Positions 37,375-49,253 are shown, counted from the first letter of the stretch. The stretch: 64,000 nt of DNA from Impatiens glandulifera (GCF_907164915.1 NC_061866.1:44642320-44706319); one strand, 5' to 3'. Notes: generated from the letters alone by a model not told the origin. Translations and numbers: made by a program.

Positions 37375-37475
37375 GGTCAACAACACCGCGTATAAAAGCG
37401 GCGACTATTACGCTCCAGGCCAGTTAGCGGTCCTATTACAATTACTGTCTCTAAAAAACAAAGACCAATTTGACT
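37375..37475 (+). promoter_or_regulatory. WRKY gene core promoter: TATA box and W-boxes
   Basis: TATAAAA at 37,391-37,397 lies about 300 bases before the ATG in a locally GC-richer stretch. W-box cores flank it: GGTCAA (minus-strand TTGACC) at 37,375-37,380 and TTGACT at 37,470-37,475. W-boxes in WRKY promoters are commonly used for auto- or cross-regulation; here that is inference. Confidence 0.55.
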
Positions 37476-37693
37476 CTTGTCCGTACCTATCACCAACCTC
37501 CACCTGCCGGTCATAATCTTAAAAAAAAACAAACAAATTCCTTAAAAACCCTTCATTTACTAGATAAATGTCTCTCTTCTTTCATTACCTCACTTTTATT
37601 GTGTCTTTCTCTACACTCTTTCTTGTTCTTGTTCTCACTCTTCCTCTCCTCTTTCTTGAACTGATGATTCAGTAATCAAACTGAAACCTTCTT

Positions 37694-38863
37694 ATGGCAA
37701 ATTCAACATTTTCCGATCAGATTCCGGCAGCCTTGTTTCCCTTCCCAACCATCTACGACGCAAATACGCCGCCGCCGTCGTATGAAGATACTGAAATATT
37801 GTCAAGTTCAAGTTTTGGGCTCATGGATATGCTGGGATTTTCAGACAATTACAACCCATCTATGTTCGATCTATTCCAACCTCATGACCCACCTCAGCTG
37901 ACATCAACTTTTCTTCCTCCGCCGTCGCCGGCGACGACGACGACGACGACGTCGGAGGCTGTGAACACACCCACCACGCCGAATTCTTCTTCGATTTCAT
38001 CCTCATCCATGGATGTCCCCAAAGGAGAAGAACTCAACCATGAGAAAACAAAGATAGAGTAAGATTGATTAATTTTTTATTTAATTAGTTTTAAATTAAA
38101 ATTATAATCCGGAAATCCCGCATGAAAGATTTGATCTTTATAATCTATTTATAATCTATTAGAGATAAAATGTAGATTTCATGAATCTTGATTAAATATG
38201 GGTAGAGAGAGAAAAAAGTAAATTTATAGTATTTTGATTATATATAATATAGGTGTAGTTTGAAACCAAAAAGGAAGAACCAGAAAAAGCAAAAGGATCC
38301 GAGATTTGCGTTCATGACAAAGAGTGAAATTGATCATTTAGATGATGGCTATAGATGGAGAAAGTACGGTCAGAAAGCTGTTAAGAACAGCCCTTATCCA
38401 AGGTCCATTTTCTCTCTCTCTCTCTCTATATATTACATTCTCTCTCTATATATACATGTTAAATTTACATAATTATAACAAATACAGGAGTTACTACCGT
38501 TGCACCACGCCGGCATGCGGTGTGAAGAAGAGAGTGGAGAGATCTTCATCGGACCCTTCGATTGTCATCACAACATATGAAGGAACACACAATCATCCTT
38601 TTCCGGTGACGACACGTGGCCATATCGGAATCTTGCCGGAACAAGCTGCCGTGTACGGAGGAGGAGGAGGTGCTGGTGGTGGTGGTGGTTTAGGGTTTGA
38701 TCAGAATTATATGCAACCCTACATATTTGATCCAGCTCCATTGATAAATTACCATTATGATCATCAAAATAGTGTTTTACAAAATGCTCGGGTTTGCCCT
38801 TCTAATGGGTTACTTCAAGATATGATGATCGGGCAATCTCAAGCAAAAGAGGAGATTGTGTAG
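37694..38863 (+). CDS. WRKY transcription factor, group IIc (WRKY48-like)
   Basis: A nuclear DNA-binding regulator recognising W-boxes (TTGACC/T). Three exons, 37,694-38,058, 38,253-38,402 and 38,488-38,863, join in phase to give 296 residues. The N-terminus (1-121) is Ser/Thr/Pro-rich and contains [13 protein letters not shown] basic stretch precedes [27 protein letters not shown] is at 157-163, and the zinc ligands are C177-X4-C182-X23-H206-X-H208. This CX4CX23HXH pattern and the second intron inside the Arg codon of PR-SYYRC are typical of group IIc. After the domain, [13 protein letters not shown] suggests a WRKY48-type member, and the C-terminus has Gly-rich runs. All DNA-binding and zinc residues are intact. 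Confidence 0.95.
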
Positions 38864-39711
38864 AGATGGATAGATTAACTTAAAGAACTTCTGATCTAGT
38901 TTATTTAATCTTCTTTAATTTATATTATGATTATCAGTACTTAATTTGAAGTATATTTTGGGATTCATTTATTTGTTTTGTGTATGGCTCTTTTTAGTTA
39001 TGTAAATCTTCTTTCTTAATTTGCTCTTTTAATCTTTTTTCAAATGTCTAATCCACATATATTAGGGGTAAAATGGTAAAGAATGAATTCTTATGGCATT
39101 AGTCTAGAAAAGTTCAATTTGTGTAAAAGGATAACAAAATTTCAGTGCTCTTTTCTTTCTCAAGATCCATTATGTTATTTTATATATTTTAAATTAAACT
39201 GAAAAATATAATAGTTTTGTATCTAAATATAATGTCAATGTGTATTATGATTGAGACCAGTAAATGAGATGTTTATCTAATTACAAGTTCTATTTATATT
39301 TTTAAAAACATAACATACATAAAAAAAAATATAATCAATGGTTCAATCCTTATTCAATTGTTAATTTCAATTAGAATATGAACTAGAGATCATATTGATT
39401 GCTATATATATACATACTCCATTTAGTGTTAATTTGTTATAAATGGTCATAATAATTACATAATTAAAACTTATTTCATCCTTCAAGTTAAGTCTGGAAA
39501 TATATTTAATTAGGAAGTATAAGACATCATTAATTGATGAACATTGTTTTATGGGGGTATAAAATGAAAATAATTACAATGATGAGAAGGAGACAAAACT
39601 AATTAGAAGTGAAAATGTTATTACAAAATTTAAAGAGCAATGAGAAAAATTGGAAGGATAATAAATTAAAATTTAAAAAAGAACCCATAAGCTTTATGAT
39701 CTTGTCTTATG

Positions 39712-39716
<5 letters not shown>

Positions 39717-39776
<60 letters not shown>
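39717..39776. repeat. (TA)n microsatellite
   Basis: A TA dinucleotide run, followed by two GAATATATATAT variants. Confidence 0.95.
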
Positions 39777-39779
<3 letters not shown>

Positions 39780-40394
39780 TATATATATATGAATATCTAT
39801 GATGGTAGACAACCATATATTTTGAAGATGCTAAAATACATAAATATGAATTGATAAGTCATTGTATGTTTGTAGCTGTAAAGGACTGTCCATAATAATG
39901 TATTTTCAAATATTCTCTGACATATATACACTAATTATTGAAATCAAAATTTCAAATTTCTTTCTTGCTTGATAAGAAAAGGAATCTAAATGAAAAAGAG
40001 AAAAAAATAACTTTTAGAAAACATGTGTCTTGTCCATATATATCTAAAATTCAATAATTTTATTATGTTAGTTTATAATTTATATGCAGATTATAAAAAA
40101 AAATAATATTAAACAAGTAAAATTTGTAATTTCAAAATCATCTAAAATGTGAGGCCCCATATTATAGCTAATTTAGTTCGGCCTAATAAGTCATTTCTTC
40201 TGGACCTAAGACTAATGGAACTGGGCTGAAAAGAAACAGGCTAAATGGCCATGAATAGGTTATAGGCTAAAAGGATCATAGGTTATATATACTTAATACT
40301 TCCCTAGCAATAAAATTTGAGTGAAATAATTTGAACAACGAAGTTATAATAAAAGTAATGTTACAAATTGTCATATTCGAGAGGATAGAAAAAA

Positions 40395-40620
40395 AGAGAA
40401 AATTGTTATGTTTGAAAGATTTTTGTCCTGAACATGACTATGTTTGAGAGTATTTTGTTTCGAACAAGAAAGAATTTTTTTTTCGGGAAAATGACAATGT
40501 TCGGAAATTTTTGTCTCGAACATGACCATATGCATGAGAGAGAAAAACTTATTTTATTTTCAGGAAAATTGTAATGTTTGGGAGATTTTTATTCTTTATT
40601 TTTTTTTTCCAGAACACGTC
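40395..40620. repeat. Three diverged ~90-bp tandem repeats
   Basis: The wording AATTGTTATGTTTGAAAGAT, TTTTTGTCCTGAACATGACTA recurs with changes as GACAATGTTCGGAAATTT, TTGTCTCGAACATGACCAT and again as TTGTAATGTTTGGGAGATTT. Confidence 0.55.
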
Positions 40621-41902
40621 AGATTCGTGACTTTACTTCCGTTTTCAACTTCGTTTCGTTTCAAATTAGGTTAAGGAAAATATGAGGAGCTTTCAGTTTA
40701 TGGTTCAAAATCATTCTTATTTCCGAGGCAATCAGTCGAAAGAAGGAAAGCCTGCCTACTTTTGATGACATGAGATTATCGACCCTTTAAAGTAAAAAAG
40801 TAAAGGCAGCCGATCCCTACTTTTTCCTTCATCTGGCTGGACTGTCGATAGAGTAGGTAGGCTGGGTTTTGATACAATTGAAAAGTCAACTCAATCATCT
40901 TCGACCAAACCTTGTGTTCCCGATTCTTGGTCTTCCGGTCGAGATATCACAACTATCCAACCTTGTCTTGATCTTTTATGTTACCACTCAGGCTTACGTT
41001 CTAAGAAGAAAATAAAATGTTCGCTTCTTTCCGCCTTGATAAGCAAAACTCAGGTTTGCGATAATTTGTTGTTCCAGGTCCGGAACCAGAAATGGTAGTT
41101 GGTGTAATACCGCTGCAGACGAGTCCGCCGCCAGAGAATTATATCTATCACGACTCACGAGTCACCACTCATATTCAAAATTATTGCTTATCAACAAATT
41201 TTTAAATAATTAAAAAAATCTCTATTCTCAATCTTAATTTAATTTCTTTTCTTTATTGCCAACAAAAACATTTTTATCATTCTTTCACAAAACTAGTCCC
41301 ATCTTCTTCAAGATCTACTATTGAATAAAACCAAAGACTCAAAAGAAATTTCCATTATCTACTATCTCAAACCAAAACCGACTAATTATTTGAAATTGAG
41401 GAGAACTTAGATCAACACTCAACACCATCAACTTAATACCTAAAAATCGTTCCTTAAAACTAATATCGATTGATCCAAAATTGATGATATTCAATATGAA
41501 TATATAGTCTACTTTCTCAAAACTGTGTTCCTATTGAAACCGAGTAGAACTAAAATGAACTTTCATCATTTACTTCCTTAAAGCGCGATTAAATTTGAGA
41601 ACAACTATAGTCTACCCTCTCAAAACATGTCTTGCCATTTAAACAATTTGCAACAATTTATTCTCTAATGCAAATTAAGGTTAAAATATGATAAAAAATG
41701 CTATGAAACAAAAAGTTGAGAAATCAAAATACAAACTTTAAATGGTACAAGTTACATGCTCCCTTGTTTACAATGTTGATAGGAATACAAAATAAACTAT
41801 CAACCAATAAATAATAAACCCTAATTACAAATCTATATATAATAGATGACAAATTAAATTATAATCTGTAATTAATGGTTAATGAAAAAGAATGAAATAA
41901 AA

Positions 41903-42154
41903 TTAAAGAGTACATCCACAGAAGAGGAAGAAATAACAGAGGATTCCAAGTAAAGCTGTAGTCTCCACCACTGTTATGAAGGGCCAAATCACGTTATCAA
42001 CGGAGAAATCAAACCACGATCGGAGATTCAATAACTCAGGCCACCGGAAAAACGACGACGGCAGCTCCGGCCATCGGAATAACCAAGAAGACGGTGAAGG
42101 GAAGAACAAGAATAGGTAGTCTGCCCACCACCGAATAATCCCGCCGCAGCACAT
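41903..42154 (-). CDS. Small uncharacterised membrane protein (83 residues)
   Basis: An ATG at 42,154 opens a minus-strand frame of 83 residues ending at a TAA (41,905-41,903). It starts MCCGG, is rich in Trp, Phe and Pro, and has a duplicated FRWPEL motif (one in the first half, one shortly after). A strong hydrophobic segment near the C-terminus runs through NVIWPFITVVETTALLGILC to the cysteine-bearing end FLFCGCTL. A CT/GA-rich leader lies just upstream at 42,158-42,180. The C-terminal block resembles a small conserved plant membrane-protein group that I cannot name. The GC content is well above the flanks, which supports real coding. Confidence 0.6.
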   Translation of the reverse strand: MCCGGIIRWWADYLFLFFPSPSSWLFRWPELPSSFFRWPELLNLRSWFDFSVDNVIWPFITVVETTALLGILCYFFLFCGCTL

Positions 42155-42157
42155 CAA

Positions 42158-43125
42158 ATTCTTTCTTTCTCTCTCTAGACAGACAGAAATATCCAGAGAT
42201 TTGTGATCTGTCTTTTTTTTATTTATTTTTAAATTGTTTTGCTAATAAATAAATTAAACACAACGTGCTCTTCTTTTATAATAATGTTTGCTTATTTATA
42301 TCACTAAATAATCAAGACTTTAACTTAAATAAGTCTAGATTATAATTTATAAGGGGTATCTCTCGGTTAAATGTTTTTATTCTTGCAAAAAAATAAAAAT
42401 GCTATTTAGGATCCAAATGTGGAAACTTGTTAAATTATAAATATAGGTTAATTTCTTACATAAAAACTTGAGTTTTTAAAATTATTTTAATAAATTTAGA
42501 GATAAAAATATTTGAATATACCATATTTTAGAAATAGACATTTTACCCGTATTTAAAAAATAAAAAAAATTAATTTGAGTATACCGTACGAAAATGGGAT
42601 ATAGAGTAGATAAGCTTAAAAAAAAACTAATGCTCCGTATGATTGGTCTGAACCATTGAAATCGTCGTCTTGTAGTCTTGTAAAATATTTATCGAAACAA
42701 TTGGGTTATTGAATTTTAGGGTTTTTTTTTTAATTATATTTAGTGTTTTTTTAAAATGGATTTAAGTTTTTTTAAATTTTTATGCACTACATGTGAAATT
42801 TTCAAAAGTATTCAACAGCTTAAACTTATTAGAATATACATACATAAATTCTTCTTATTATTAATTCTGAAATTAGAATATACATACATAAATTCTTCTT
42901 CTTATTAATTCTGAAATTCATTTTGATTAGGTCCTAATGAAAAATTTAAAGAAACATATTGAGAAAAGTGAAGCCCTTTGAACACATCACTAAGCCAATA
43001 AGACTTTCTCAAAATTCCTTAGGTAAGAAATTAGAATGTTGTATTCTCTTTTAGTGTAATTTTTCAAACATCACACTTAAATATTTACAGATTTTTGAGA
43101 TTAATATATTATGGACAATAAAAAC
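42158..43125. other. Intergenic between the small membrane gene and the MULE remnant
   Basis: AT-rich. It contains a direct duplication of about 46 bp at 42,828-42,917 (TTAGAATATACATACATAAA and following bases occur twice). A left terminus for the Mutator-like element is expected somewhere here but was not located. Confidence 0.45.
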
Positions 43126-45748
43126 TGATGGCTATTAGAGATGTTTATCAATTTTGTATTTGGAGTTTGATGGAGTTTGTTGAATCATTGAGTTATAAAA
43201 ATCGATCTCTCGTTAGATTTTGGTATCATGGGGGTGATGGTGCTTTAAGTCCTTTCAACACTGATTAACATGTGTTGGAGGTTGTACAACTATTTAAGAG
43301 TTGTTTAGAGGTTACTATTTATCTTGACCCTAATGCTGGTCTAAACCAACTTAGGTCTTTTTGAACACAATACTTTTATAAGTTTAATATTTTAAAGATG
43401 GTGGTGAAGAAACAATAGGTAAGGAAGATATGAAATTGAAAATGAAGAAGAGCCTCTTGAAGCTGAAATAATGGAAGAAGTTGTAATGTCTCAAGATTTC
43501 GAAGAAGATTTTGAACCTAATATTGAAGAAGGGGATGAAGTTGAGACTAAAGAGAAACATTCGTTGCTAAAGAAGATTTTGAGGGCGTTAATAAAAATAA
43601 ACATATTATTAATGAAGATGTTGTAGTTGAAGAGATTCTTGTTGAGGAACATTCTATTGCCGAAGAAGAGAGTGTTGATCAGAATCAACATAATAATATT
43701 GATGAAGAGGTTGAATCTGAAGAAAAAAAGAGATTTCGTGAAGATTGTGAAGAAAATGGAAATGGTAATGAAGCGACTAAAGATGAGTTGTGAAAATATA
43801 TTGATGAGAATGATCCTGGTAGTTGCATATTGGATGATGATGACAATGACTCTGAAGGTTTTTAATGACGATGTGATATTTTATCAAACAAATCAATGAC
43901 CTAGTATGAGTATATCGTACAATGCATCATTAGTTAATGGTTATACAAGATTTAAGGTTGTGATGTATTTTGAAAATAAAAAAGACATTAAAGTTGCAAT
44001 TACAAACTTTGCTTGCGATTATCGCGATAGTCAAGAATGATTGAAACACGAATATTATTGAATGAGGGTGAAGTGTGCGACTTATGGTTGTTTGTGTCAT
44101 TTTTTTTTGTTAGTAAAGACAAAACACTTAAAATTTGGATCGTTAAAATATATCATCCAGAGCATAGATGTTATTTAGACAATCGTAACCGATTGGTAAC
44201 TACCCATATGATGCCTTGAACTTTGGAGACCGAATTTTATTGCAATTAGAAATCTTTGTGAGGATAATACAATAATTATGTAAGAAGCAATTGAATTGTG
44301 ATGTCACTTTGTCCCTTATGAGAAGAGTCAAAGGTTTCATATTGGAAGAAATTCAAGGTAACAATGGTAAGGAGTTTGCTTATTTGCGGAGGTATATTGC
44401 GGAGTTGAAAACAAATAATGACATAAGTACATTTATTATCCAAACCACCAAAAACGAATCAAGTGGTTTGAATAAATTCAAACGTTTCTATGTGTGTTTT
44501 GAGGGTTTGAAACGTGAATGGTTGATCGAATGTGGACCCATCATCAGTTTTGATGGGTGTTTCTTAAAAAGTAAGAGCAATGGAGAATTACTGACGATAA
44601 TTAGTAGATATGCCAATGAGCACATGTTCCCAATTGCACGAGCTATTATTTAGGAGATAACTTATCAAGTTGGGTGTGGTTTCTTAAACTCCTAATTGAG
44701 GATCTCCAATTAGAAGATTGGTCCAACTTGATAATTATGTCTAACATGCAAAATTTATTTTTAGTAACATTATATATTCCCTATATCATTGCATTTTATT
44801 TGTCTTTGTGTCTGATATTAACTTATAATTATATTGTAGGGCCTAATTAAAGTTATTGAAAATTTGTGGCCACTTATTTTATGGTCATAAATTATGACCT
44901 AAATGTGAGGATATACCACTTATTTTACCATCATATGTGCAAAAGAAAAAATGTAAGAAGAAAATGAATCCAATGAGGGATTTTGAAGAGCCAAAAACAA
45001 GTGAAAAGAGACCTCAATATGGTCGAATAGTCTATTGTAGTAAATATGGAATGAAATGCCATGATAAAAGGGGTTGTACAAGAATTCCAATTGGAATTGC
45101 TACTCAACCGCCCACCGGTATTCAATCGAATATACATTGAATTTTACTTTATCATTGATTAAAACTAAAATTTATATTAAACTGTTTTAATTGTAGGTCT
45201 TTATTCAAGTACAATAAGTGCAAGTGTAGTAGATAACATTGCAAGTGTAGTAAGTAATTTAATTTTTTTTGATTATAAGGGTATATCAATTAATTAATTT
45301 GTTTATTTTTAATTGTTTAATTTTTTGATTGTTAAGGAGCATGTCCTAGTATCATTGTAAATTTAGGAATTAAATCTAGAAAAAGAAGGTTAACGACTAT
45401 GATTGATTAAGAGTGCACCAAAAGGGCTACTCGTGTTCCTCCTCCTCGGGCAACACCATCAAATTTGAGTCTTCGTGTTCCTCCTCCTTCTCCTTAAACA
45501 ATACCATTAAATCTAGTTCCACGAGTTCCTCATCCTCCTCGAACAATACCATTAAATCCAGGTCGGCGTGTTCCTCCTCCTTCTCGGACAACACCTCCTA
45601 CTCCTTAGACATCACCATTAAATCTAGATCCCCGTGTTCCTCATCCCTCTCCACACGTTCCTCCTCCTAGGACAACACCATCAATTCCAGGTCCTCTTGT
45701 TCCTCCTCCTCGGGCATCACCATTGAATCCAAGTCGTCATGTTCCTAT
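43126..45748 (+). pseudogene. Decayed Mutator-like (MULE) transposase gene, 5' part
   Basis: Fragments in several frames give the domain order of a plant MuDR-type transposase. An N-terminal block includes SLVRFWYHGGDG (about 43,205). An acidic Glu/Asp-rich linker covers 43,430-43,860. A MuDR N-domain-like block includes FKVVMYFENKKDIKVAI (43,950-44,010). The MULE catalytic block has ISFDGCFLKSK and ANEHMFPIA (44,545-44,640). A zinc-knuckle remnant, CSKYGMKCHDKRGC, lies at 45,034-45,075 with the second Cys replaced by Tyr, and a PPR/RVPPP-type Pro-rich tail follows (45,415-45,745). Stops and frameshifts (for example TAA at 43,266 and near 44,219) make it non-functional. The gene resumes after the nested insertion at 49,488. 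Confidence 0.85.
45744..45748. repeat. Target-site duplication CCTAT (left)
   Basis: CCTAT directly before the first LTR is repeated exactly at 49,488-49,492 directly after the second. A 5-bp duplication is the usual length for plant LTR retrotransposons. Confidence 0.9.
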
Positions 45749-45910
45749 TGTTAAACTAAAGAGAAAAATATTGTATTGAATTGTAATTTATGGTTACATA
45801 AATTATGTCTATTATGTAGACATTATAATTGACATAATATAATATTGATATGATCACATTTTATAATATTGTGATAATATCTTACAAATATATTATATTA
45901 TACTCTAACA
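45749..45910 (-). repeat. 3' LTR of the TRIM element (162 bp)
   Basis: Begins (plus strand) TGTTAAACTAAAGAGA and ends TATACTCTAACA. It aligns end to end with 49,310-49,487 but lacks a 16-bp segment around AAGGAAACTAAAT. Confidence 0.9.
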
Positions 45911-45923
45911 TCCCCACTCAAAC
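45911..45923 (-). promoter_or_regulatory. Polypurine tract of the TRIM element
   Basis: The minus strand reads GTTTGAGTGGGGA directly before the TG of the 3' LTR, the expected site of plus-strand priming. Confidence 0.7.
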
Positions 45924-46379
45924 TCACGATGCAACAATAATAAACATTGAGAGTTTGATAGTTAGAAAATGAAAACGCGAACAATAAGAAGTTACGCATC
46001 ATTCTTAATCTTCTTCTCTTCCTTCTCTTCTCTATTCTACCCAATTTATTGACTATCCACAAAAAAACAGCTTTTCTTCGATTCAGACCAACCAAAATTA
46101 ACAACCAAACCAAAACCAATCAAACAAAGTTTCACAAATTCCTCAAAAAAATCAAACTGAAATCAACAACCCACAACAACCAAATCAAACCAAATCAAAC
46201 TAAACCAAACCAAAACCAATCAAACCAAACTTTACAAACTTAGGGAAAACTCAAACCAAATTCAACTCCCTATCACTAGTAAAAATAGTTATTATGGAGG
46301 GCATAATCTCTCAAAGAAAAGCTCCATACCTTTGGTGAAAGAACTCACCGAGGGCGATAAACGCCCTCGGCGCGTCTCG

Positions 46380-46570
46380 GTAAAACATTTGTCGGAGAAA
46401 ATAAAAACGCGTTTGTGAGGGCAGTGAAAGTCCTCGGAAATAATAAAAGAGCATTTGTGAGGGCAATTCTAATACCCTCGGAAATAATAAAAGAGCATTT
46501 GTGAGGGCAGTTCTAATGCTCTCGGAAAATTCTTTTATTTATTAACAAAAGCATTTCAAATGCTCTCGGC
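46380..46570. repeat. CACTA subterminal repeats, ~55 bp
   Basis: Three to four units share the pattern AATAAAAGAGCATTTGTGAG then GGCA, TTCTAATGC/ACC and CTCGGAAA. Confidence 0.8.
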
Positions 46571-46859
46571 TATACTTTTTTTTTAAATAAAACGTTTATA
46601 AGCCGAATTCTACCTATTTTAAACCAAACAATTTCAGACCTACATACACAAATTAGAAATACCGAATTTGATATACTAAAATCTCAATAATCCAAAAATA
46701 CAATTATTCAATAAACTTCAATCTTCAATTCATTCAACATTACAATATCTAATAAACCAAAATCCCATTTAACCCATAATCAAAGTATTTAAAAATATAA
46801 AAAAAACATCATATACCCGATTGATCCGGTGGTGGAAGTGGAGGATATCTCGCCATAAA

Positions 46860-48483
46860 CGCCGCTAACTGGTTCTGAAATTCTTCCCTTTGTCTTCGTG
46901 ACTCAAGAGCTTGTCTTTTAATTTCAATTTTCATTTGTCTTTGTGCCTCCCGTGCTTCTCTTTGTGCCTCTTGTGCTTATCTTTTAGCTTCACGTGCTTC
47001 TCTTTATGGCTCAAGAACTAAAGTCTCAAGTTGTTCTCTTTTCAAAGCCTCCTCTTGTAATTCGGTACGCAACTTCTCAACTTTTTGCTCACTCCGCTGA
47101 GATTTGCTTCCACCACGTAAATCTCCTCTAAACTGGGTGAGTCTCACACCGATTCCCATTCTAATGACTCTCCCGTGCCCTTGTCGTCCAAAAACATTCT
47201 CGGTCAGCTCATAATTAGACATTTCGGGATTTCTTTCGAGCATCTGACGCATCGCATCCTACAAAATGAAACAATAGTTGATTAATTAATTATAAATCAA
47301 TAAATAAGTGAAATATGAAGTATACACTTACAATTTTCTCTTGTATAGGGGGATCCACCACACGAGTAGGGTCGTCACCTATTCCTTTTTTACTGTGTCT
47401 CGTAAAAAAGTTTAATGTGTGTTGGCGCAATACTCGTACTCCTCTCCTATTAAGATTAAATGTTAGTATTGTTAGTTATCAAAATACTATAACATATTAT
47501 AATGACTCTTGAATAGATATATTTACCATTTTTGCTGTCACCTGAGAGAATGACACACTCCCCGCATGATGTGTTATTCGAAGATTCTTCTGATTTTGGG
47601 AATTCCGCTCACTTCTTACCTATTTTTGAAAACATTAATTAATACTTAATAATTAAGTTATAAACAATGATGTATAAAATTTAGAATTTAAAGATTCACC
47701 CGGAAATCGTCTCGGAGAAAGTGACGATCCAAGATGTAATTCCAATCATCTTCCGTATATTCATTTGGTTTGTGTGCTTTGATAGATGATATATCCCCAT
47801 TATGAGTTTTAACGTGATTTCAGTTGATATCACATCGATACCTATCCCAAACCACCTTAACATGTTCCATTATATGTTTTCGATAATACTCAATATGTTA
47901 CGACACTACTTCAAAACGATTGCAAATTATTATTATGTATTAGAGAATGAAAGTTAATACAATAAGATATTAACACTTACTGTTACCGACTTCCAAAGAT
48001 ACTCTATGTCGGTGGAGCTCAAGTTTGACCAATGTAGGAGACGATGTGATATGACAGTCGGATCCCGAACCACGATCCCAATATGTCTGGACCATGTAGT
48101 ACCGTTGTCGCAACACACTCTCTCATTTGGCGAGAATTCTATTGTTATTTTCTCACCCGCGCTCAACTTTGAGAGAGCTATGTTCCTATTTTTTCCCCGA
48201 CCCTTTCTCTTTGATGTAGAGCCTACAAAAAAATTATACAACATTAGTAAAATGAATTTTTATGTATTCAAAGATTATTATAACTTATACTTTCAGGCTG
48301 GGAGGGTGATGTTGTCATCATCTCAACCTCCGGTAACGTCGGATCTACATGGTCGGGTGTGTCATCTAGCTCATTAGAACCACCCACCTCGAGGAGACCG
48401 ATGCTCCTCTGAAGATCGGCTCTCCTCTGGAGATCATCGAGATGCCCAGACATGCCCTCTTTATGTTTCTGCTTTGGTGTCAT
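46860..48483 (-). pseudogene. CACTA-borne Transposase_24 (TNP1-like) gene, probably broken
   Basis: Minus-strand exons can be followed from an ATG at 48,483 (MTPKQKHKEG). A clean junction at about 48,288/48,222 leads into KRKGRGKNRNIALSKL and GEKITIEF, the typical opening of Plant transposase_24 proteins. Next come a WxxDIxWNHxKTHNG-like block (47,700-47,900), a THHAGSVSFSQ block (about 47,550-47,600), and MRQMLERNPEMSNYEL to RVIRMGIGV (47,252 to about 47,130) with a coiled-coil QRSEQKVEKLRTELQEEALK. A TGA (47,822-47,820) stands where a Trp is expected, so the frame is interrupted. It was presumably an accessory DNA-binding/transposition protein. Confidence 0.65.
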
Positions 48484-48637
48484 CTCGAATCTGTTAAAAA
48501 AAGATGTTACATAATTTTAACTAATTAAATTCAAATAAAATACAATGAAACCTTAATTAGATGTTCGAATAACGTAGGTTTATTGTTGTCACAATTTTCT
48601 AACCAGGCCTTGATGTCATATCTGGAACGTAGAACCC

Positions 48638-48985
48638 TTATTTCGCTTGACTTGCTAAGATAAACGGTTCATGATTCTGAATTTTCAAAGTGCGATTCAC
48701 ATTAACACTTATAAGACCATATTTGTCTATTTTTATTCCCCGATCTCCCGAATGGACATCAAACCATTTGCATTTAAAAAGAATCACTCGTCTTCCACTA
48801 AAGTATTCGACTTCTATAATGTTCGTCAACACTCCGTAGTAGGACAATATTTTGGTATCATTATTACCCAATACATCAACACCACTATTTTGAGTTGTTA
48901 AACCTTCACCGTGTCTCTCAATTTAAATTTGTATCCATTAATTCGACACAACACAAATCTCTTCGCATAACAAGTAGGACCAAAT
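48638..48985 (-). pseudogene. DUF4216-like fragment of a CACTA transposase ORF
   Basis: Minus-strand frames give an opening around NGYKFKLRD, then YYGVLTNIIEVEYF, RRVILFKCKWFDV, KIDKYGLISVNVNR and PFILASQAK. This is the DUF4216 domain found at the C-terminal side of plant CACTA TNP2-type proteins. The transposase domain that should precede it is missing, so it is a fragment. Confidence 0.75.
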
Positions 48986-49220
48986 TCTCAACAACAACTA
49001 AAATTAAACTAATCAAACTAAGTTTCACAAACATAGGGAAACACTAAACCAAATTCAACTCCCTTTACTCAACCAAACAATCAAACTCATTTCCACCAAG
49101 CTACCAAATTCCCCAATCCAACTAGACGAAAAAAAATTCACTCAATTAAAATTCAAAACCCCAGATAAACTACTTAAGACCACCGACAAAAAATAATATT
49201 AATAATAAATTATTAGAGTT

Positions 49221-49253
49221 CTCCATCAATGGCTAAGGTAACCATTGATGGAG
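49221..49253 (-). other. Perfect 12-bp stem hairpin next to the TRIM primer site
   Basis: CTCCATCAATGG (49,221-49,232) and CCATTGATGGAG (49,242-49,253) are perfect inverted repeats around a 9-base loop. They lie about 45 bases inside the primer-binding site, in the part of the element that would be the RNA leader. Confidence 0.8.

Larger units (their letters stand above)
38864..41902. other. Intergenic region with a TA microsatellite and short tandem repeats
   Basis: 38,864 to about 39,050 is likely the WRKY 3' UTR. A (TA)n run spans 39,717-39,776. Three diverged repeats of about 90 bp lie at 40,395-40,620, and a GC-richer island lies at 40,680-41,170. No coding sequence is supported. Confidence 0.45.
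46274..48990 (-). mobile_element. Truncated CACTA (En/Spm) element nested in the TRIM
   Basis: One terminus is clear: CACTAGTAAAAATAG at 46,274, followed by subterminal repeats (46,330-46,570) with the GAGGGC...CCTCGG and GAGCATTTGTGAGGGCAGTT wording typical of plant CACTA ends. Coding remnants on the minus strand are a DUF4216-like block and a Transposase_24-type gene, in the order expected downstream of the main transposase. The TNP2-type transposase and the other terminus are absent, so the element is truncated near 48,990. A similar segment of about 50 bp (around CAAATTCAACTCCCT) lies on both sides (46,225-46,272 and 49,015-49,063). Confidence 0.75.

Noticed and set aside
39609..39854. 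Plus-strand frame with an Ile/Tyr repeat
   Set aside because: Runs through a (TA)n microsatellite.
43491..43691. Minus-strand 66-residue frame
   Set aside because: Shadow of the acidic Glu/Asp linker of the MULE transposase on the plus strand.
45413..45670. Serine-rich frame (SSSS runs)
   Set aside because: Alternate frame of the MULE Pro-rich tail; the PPR/VPPP frame fits the transposase family.
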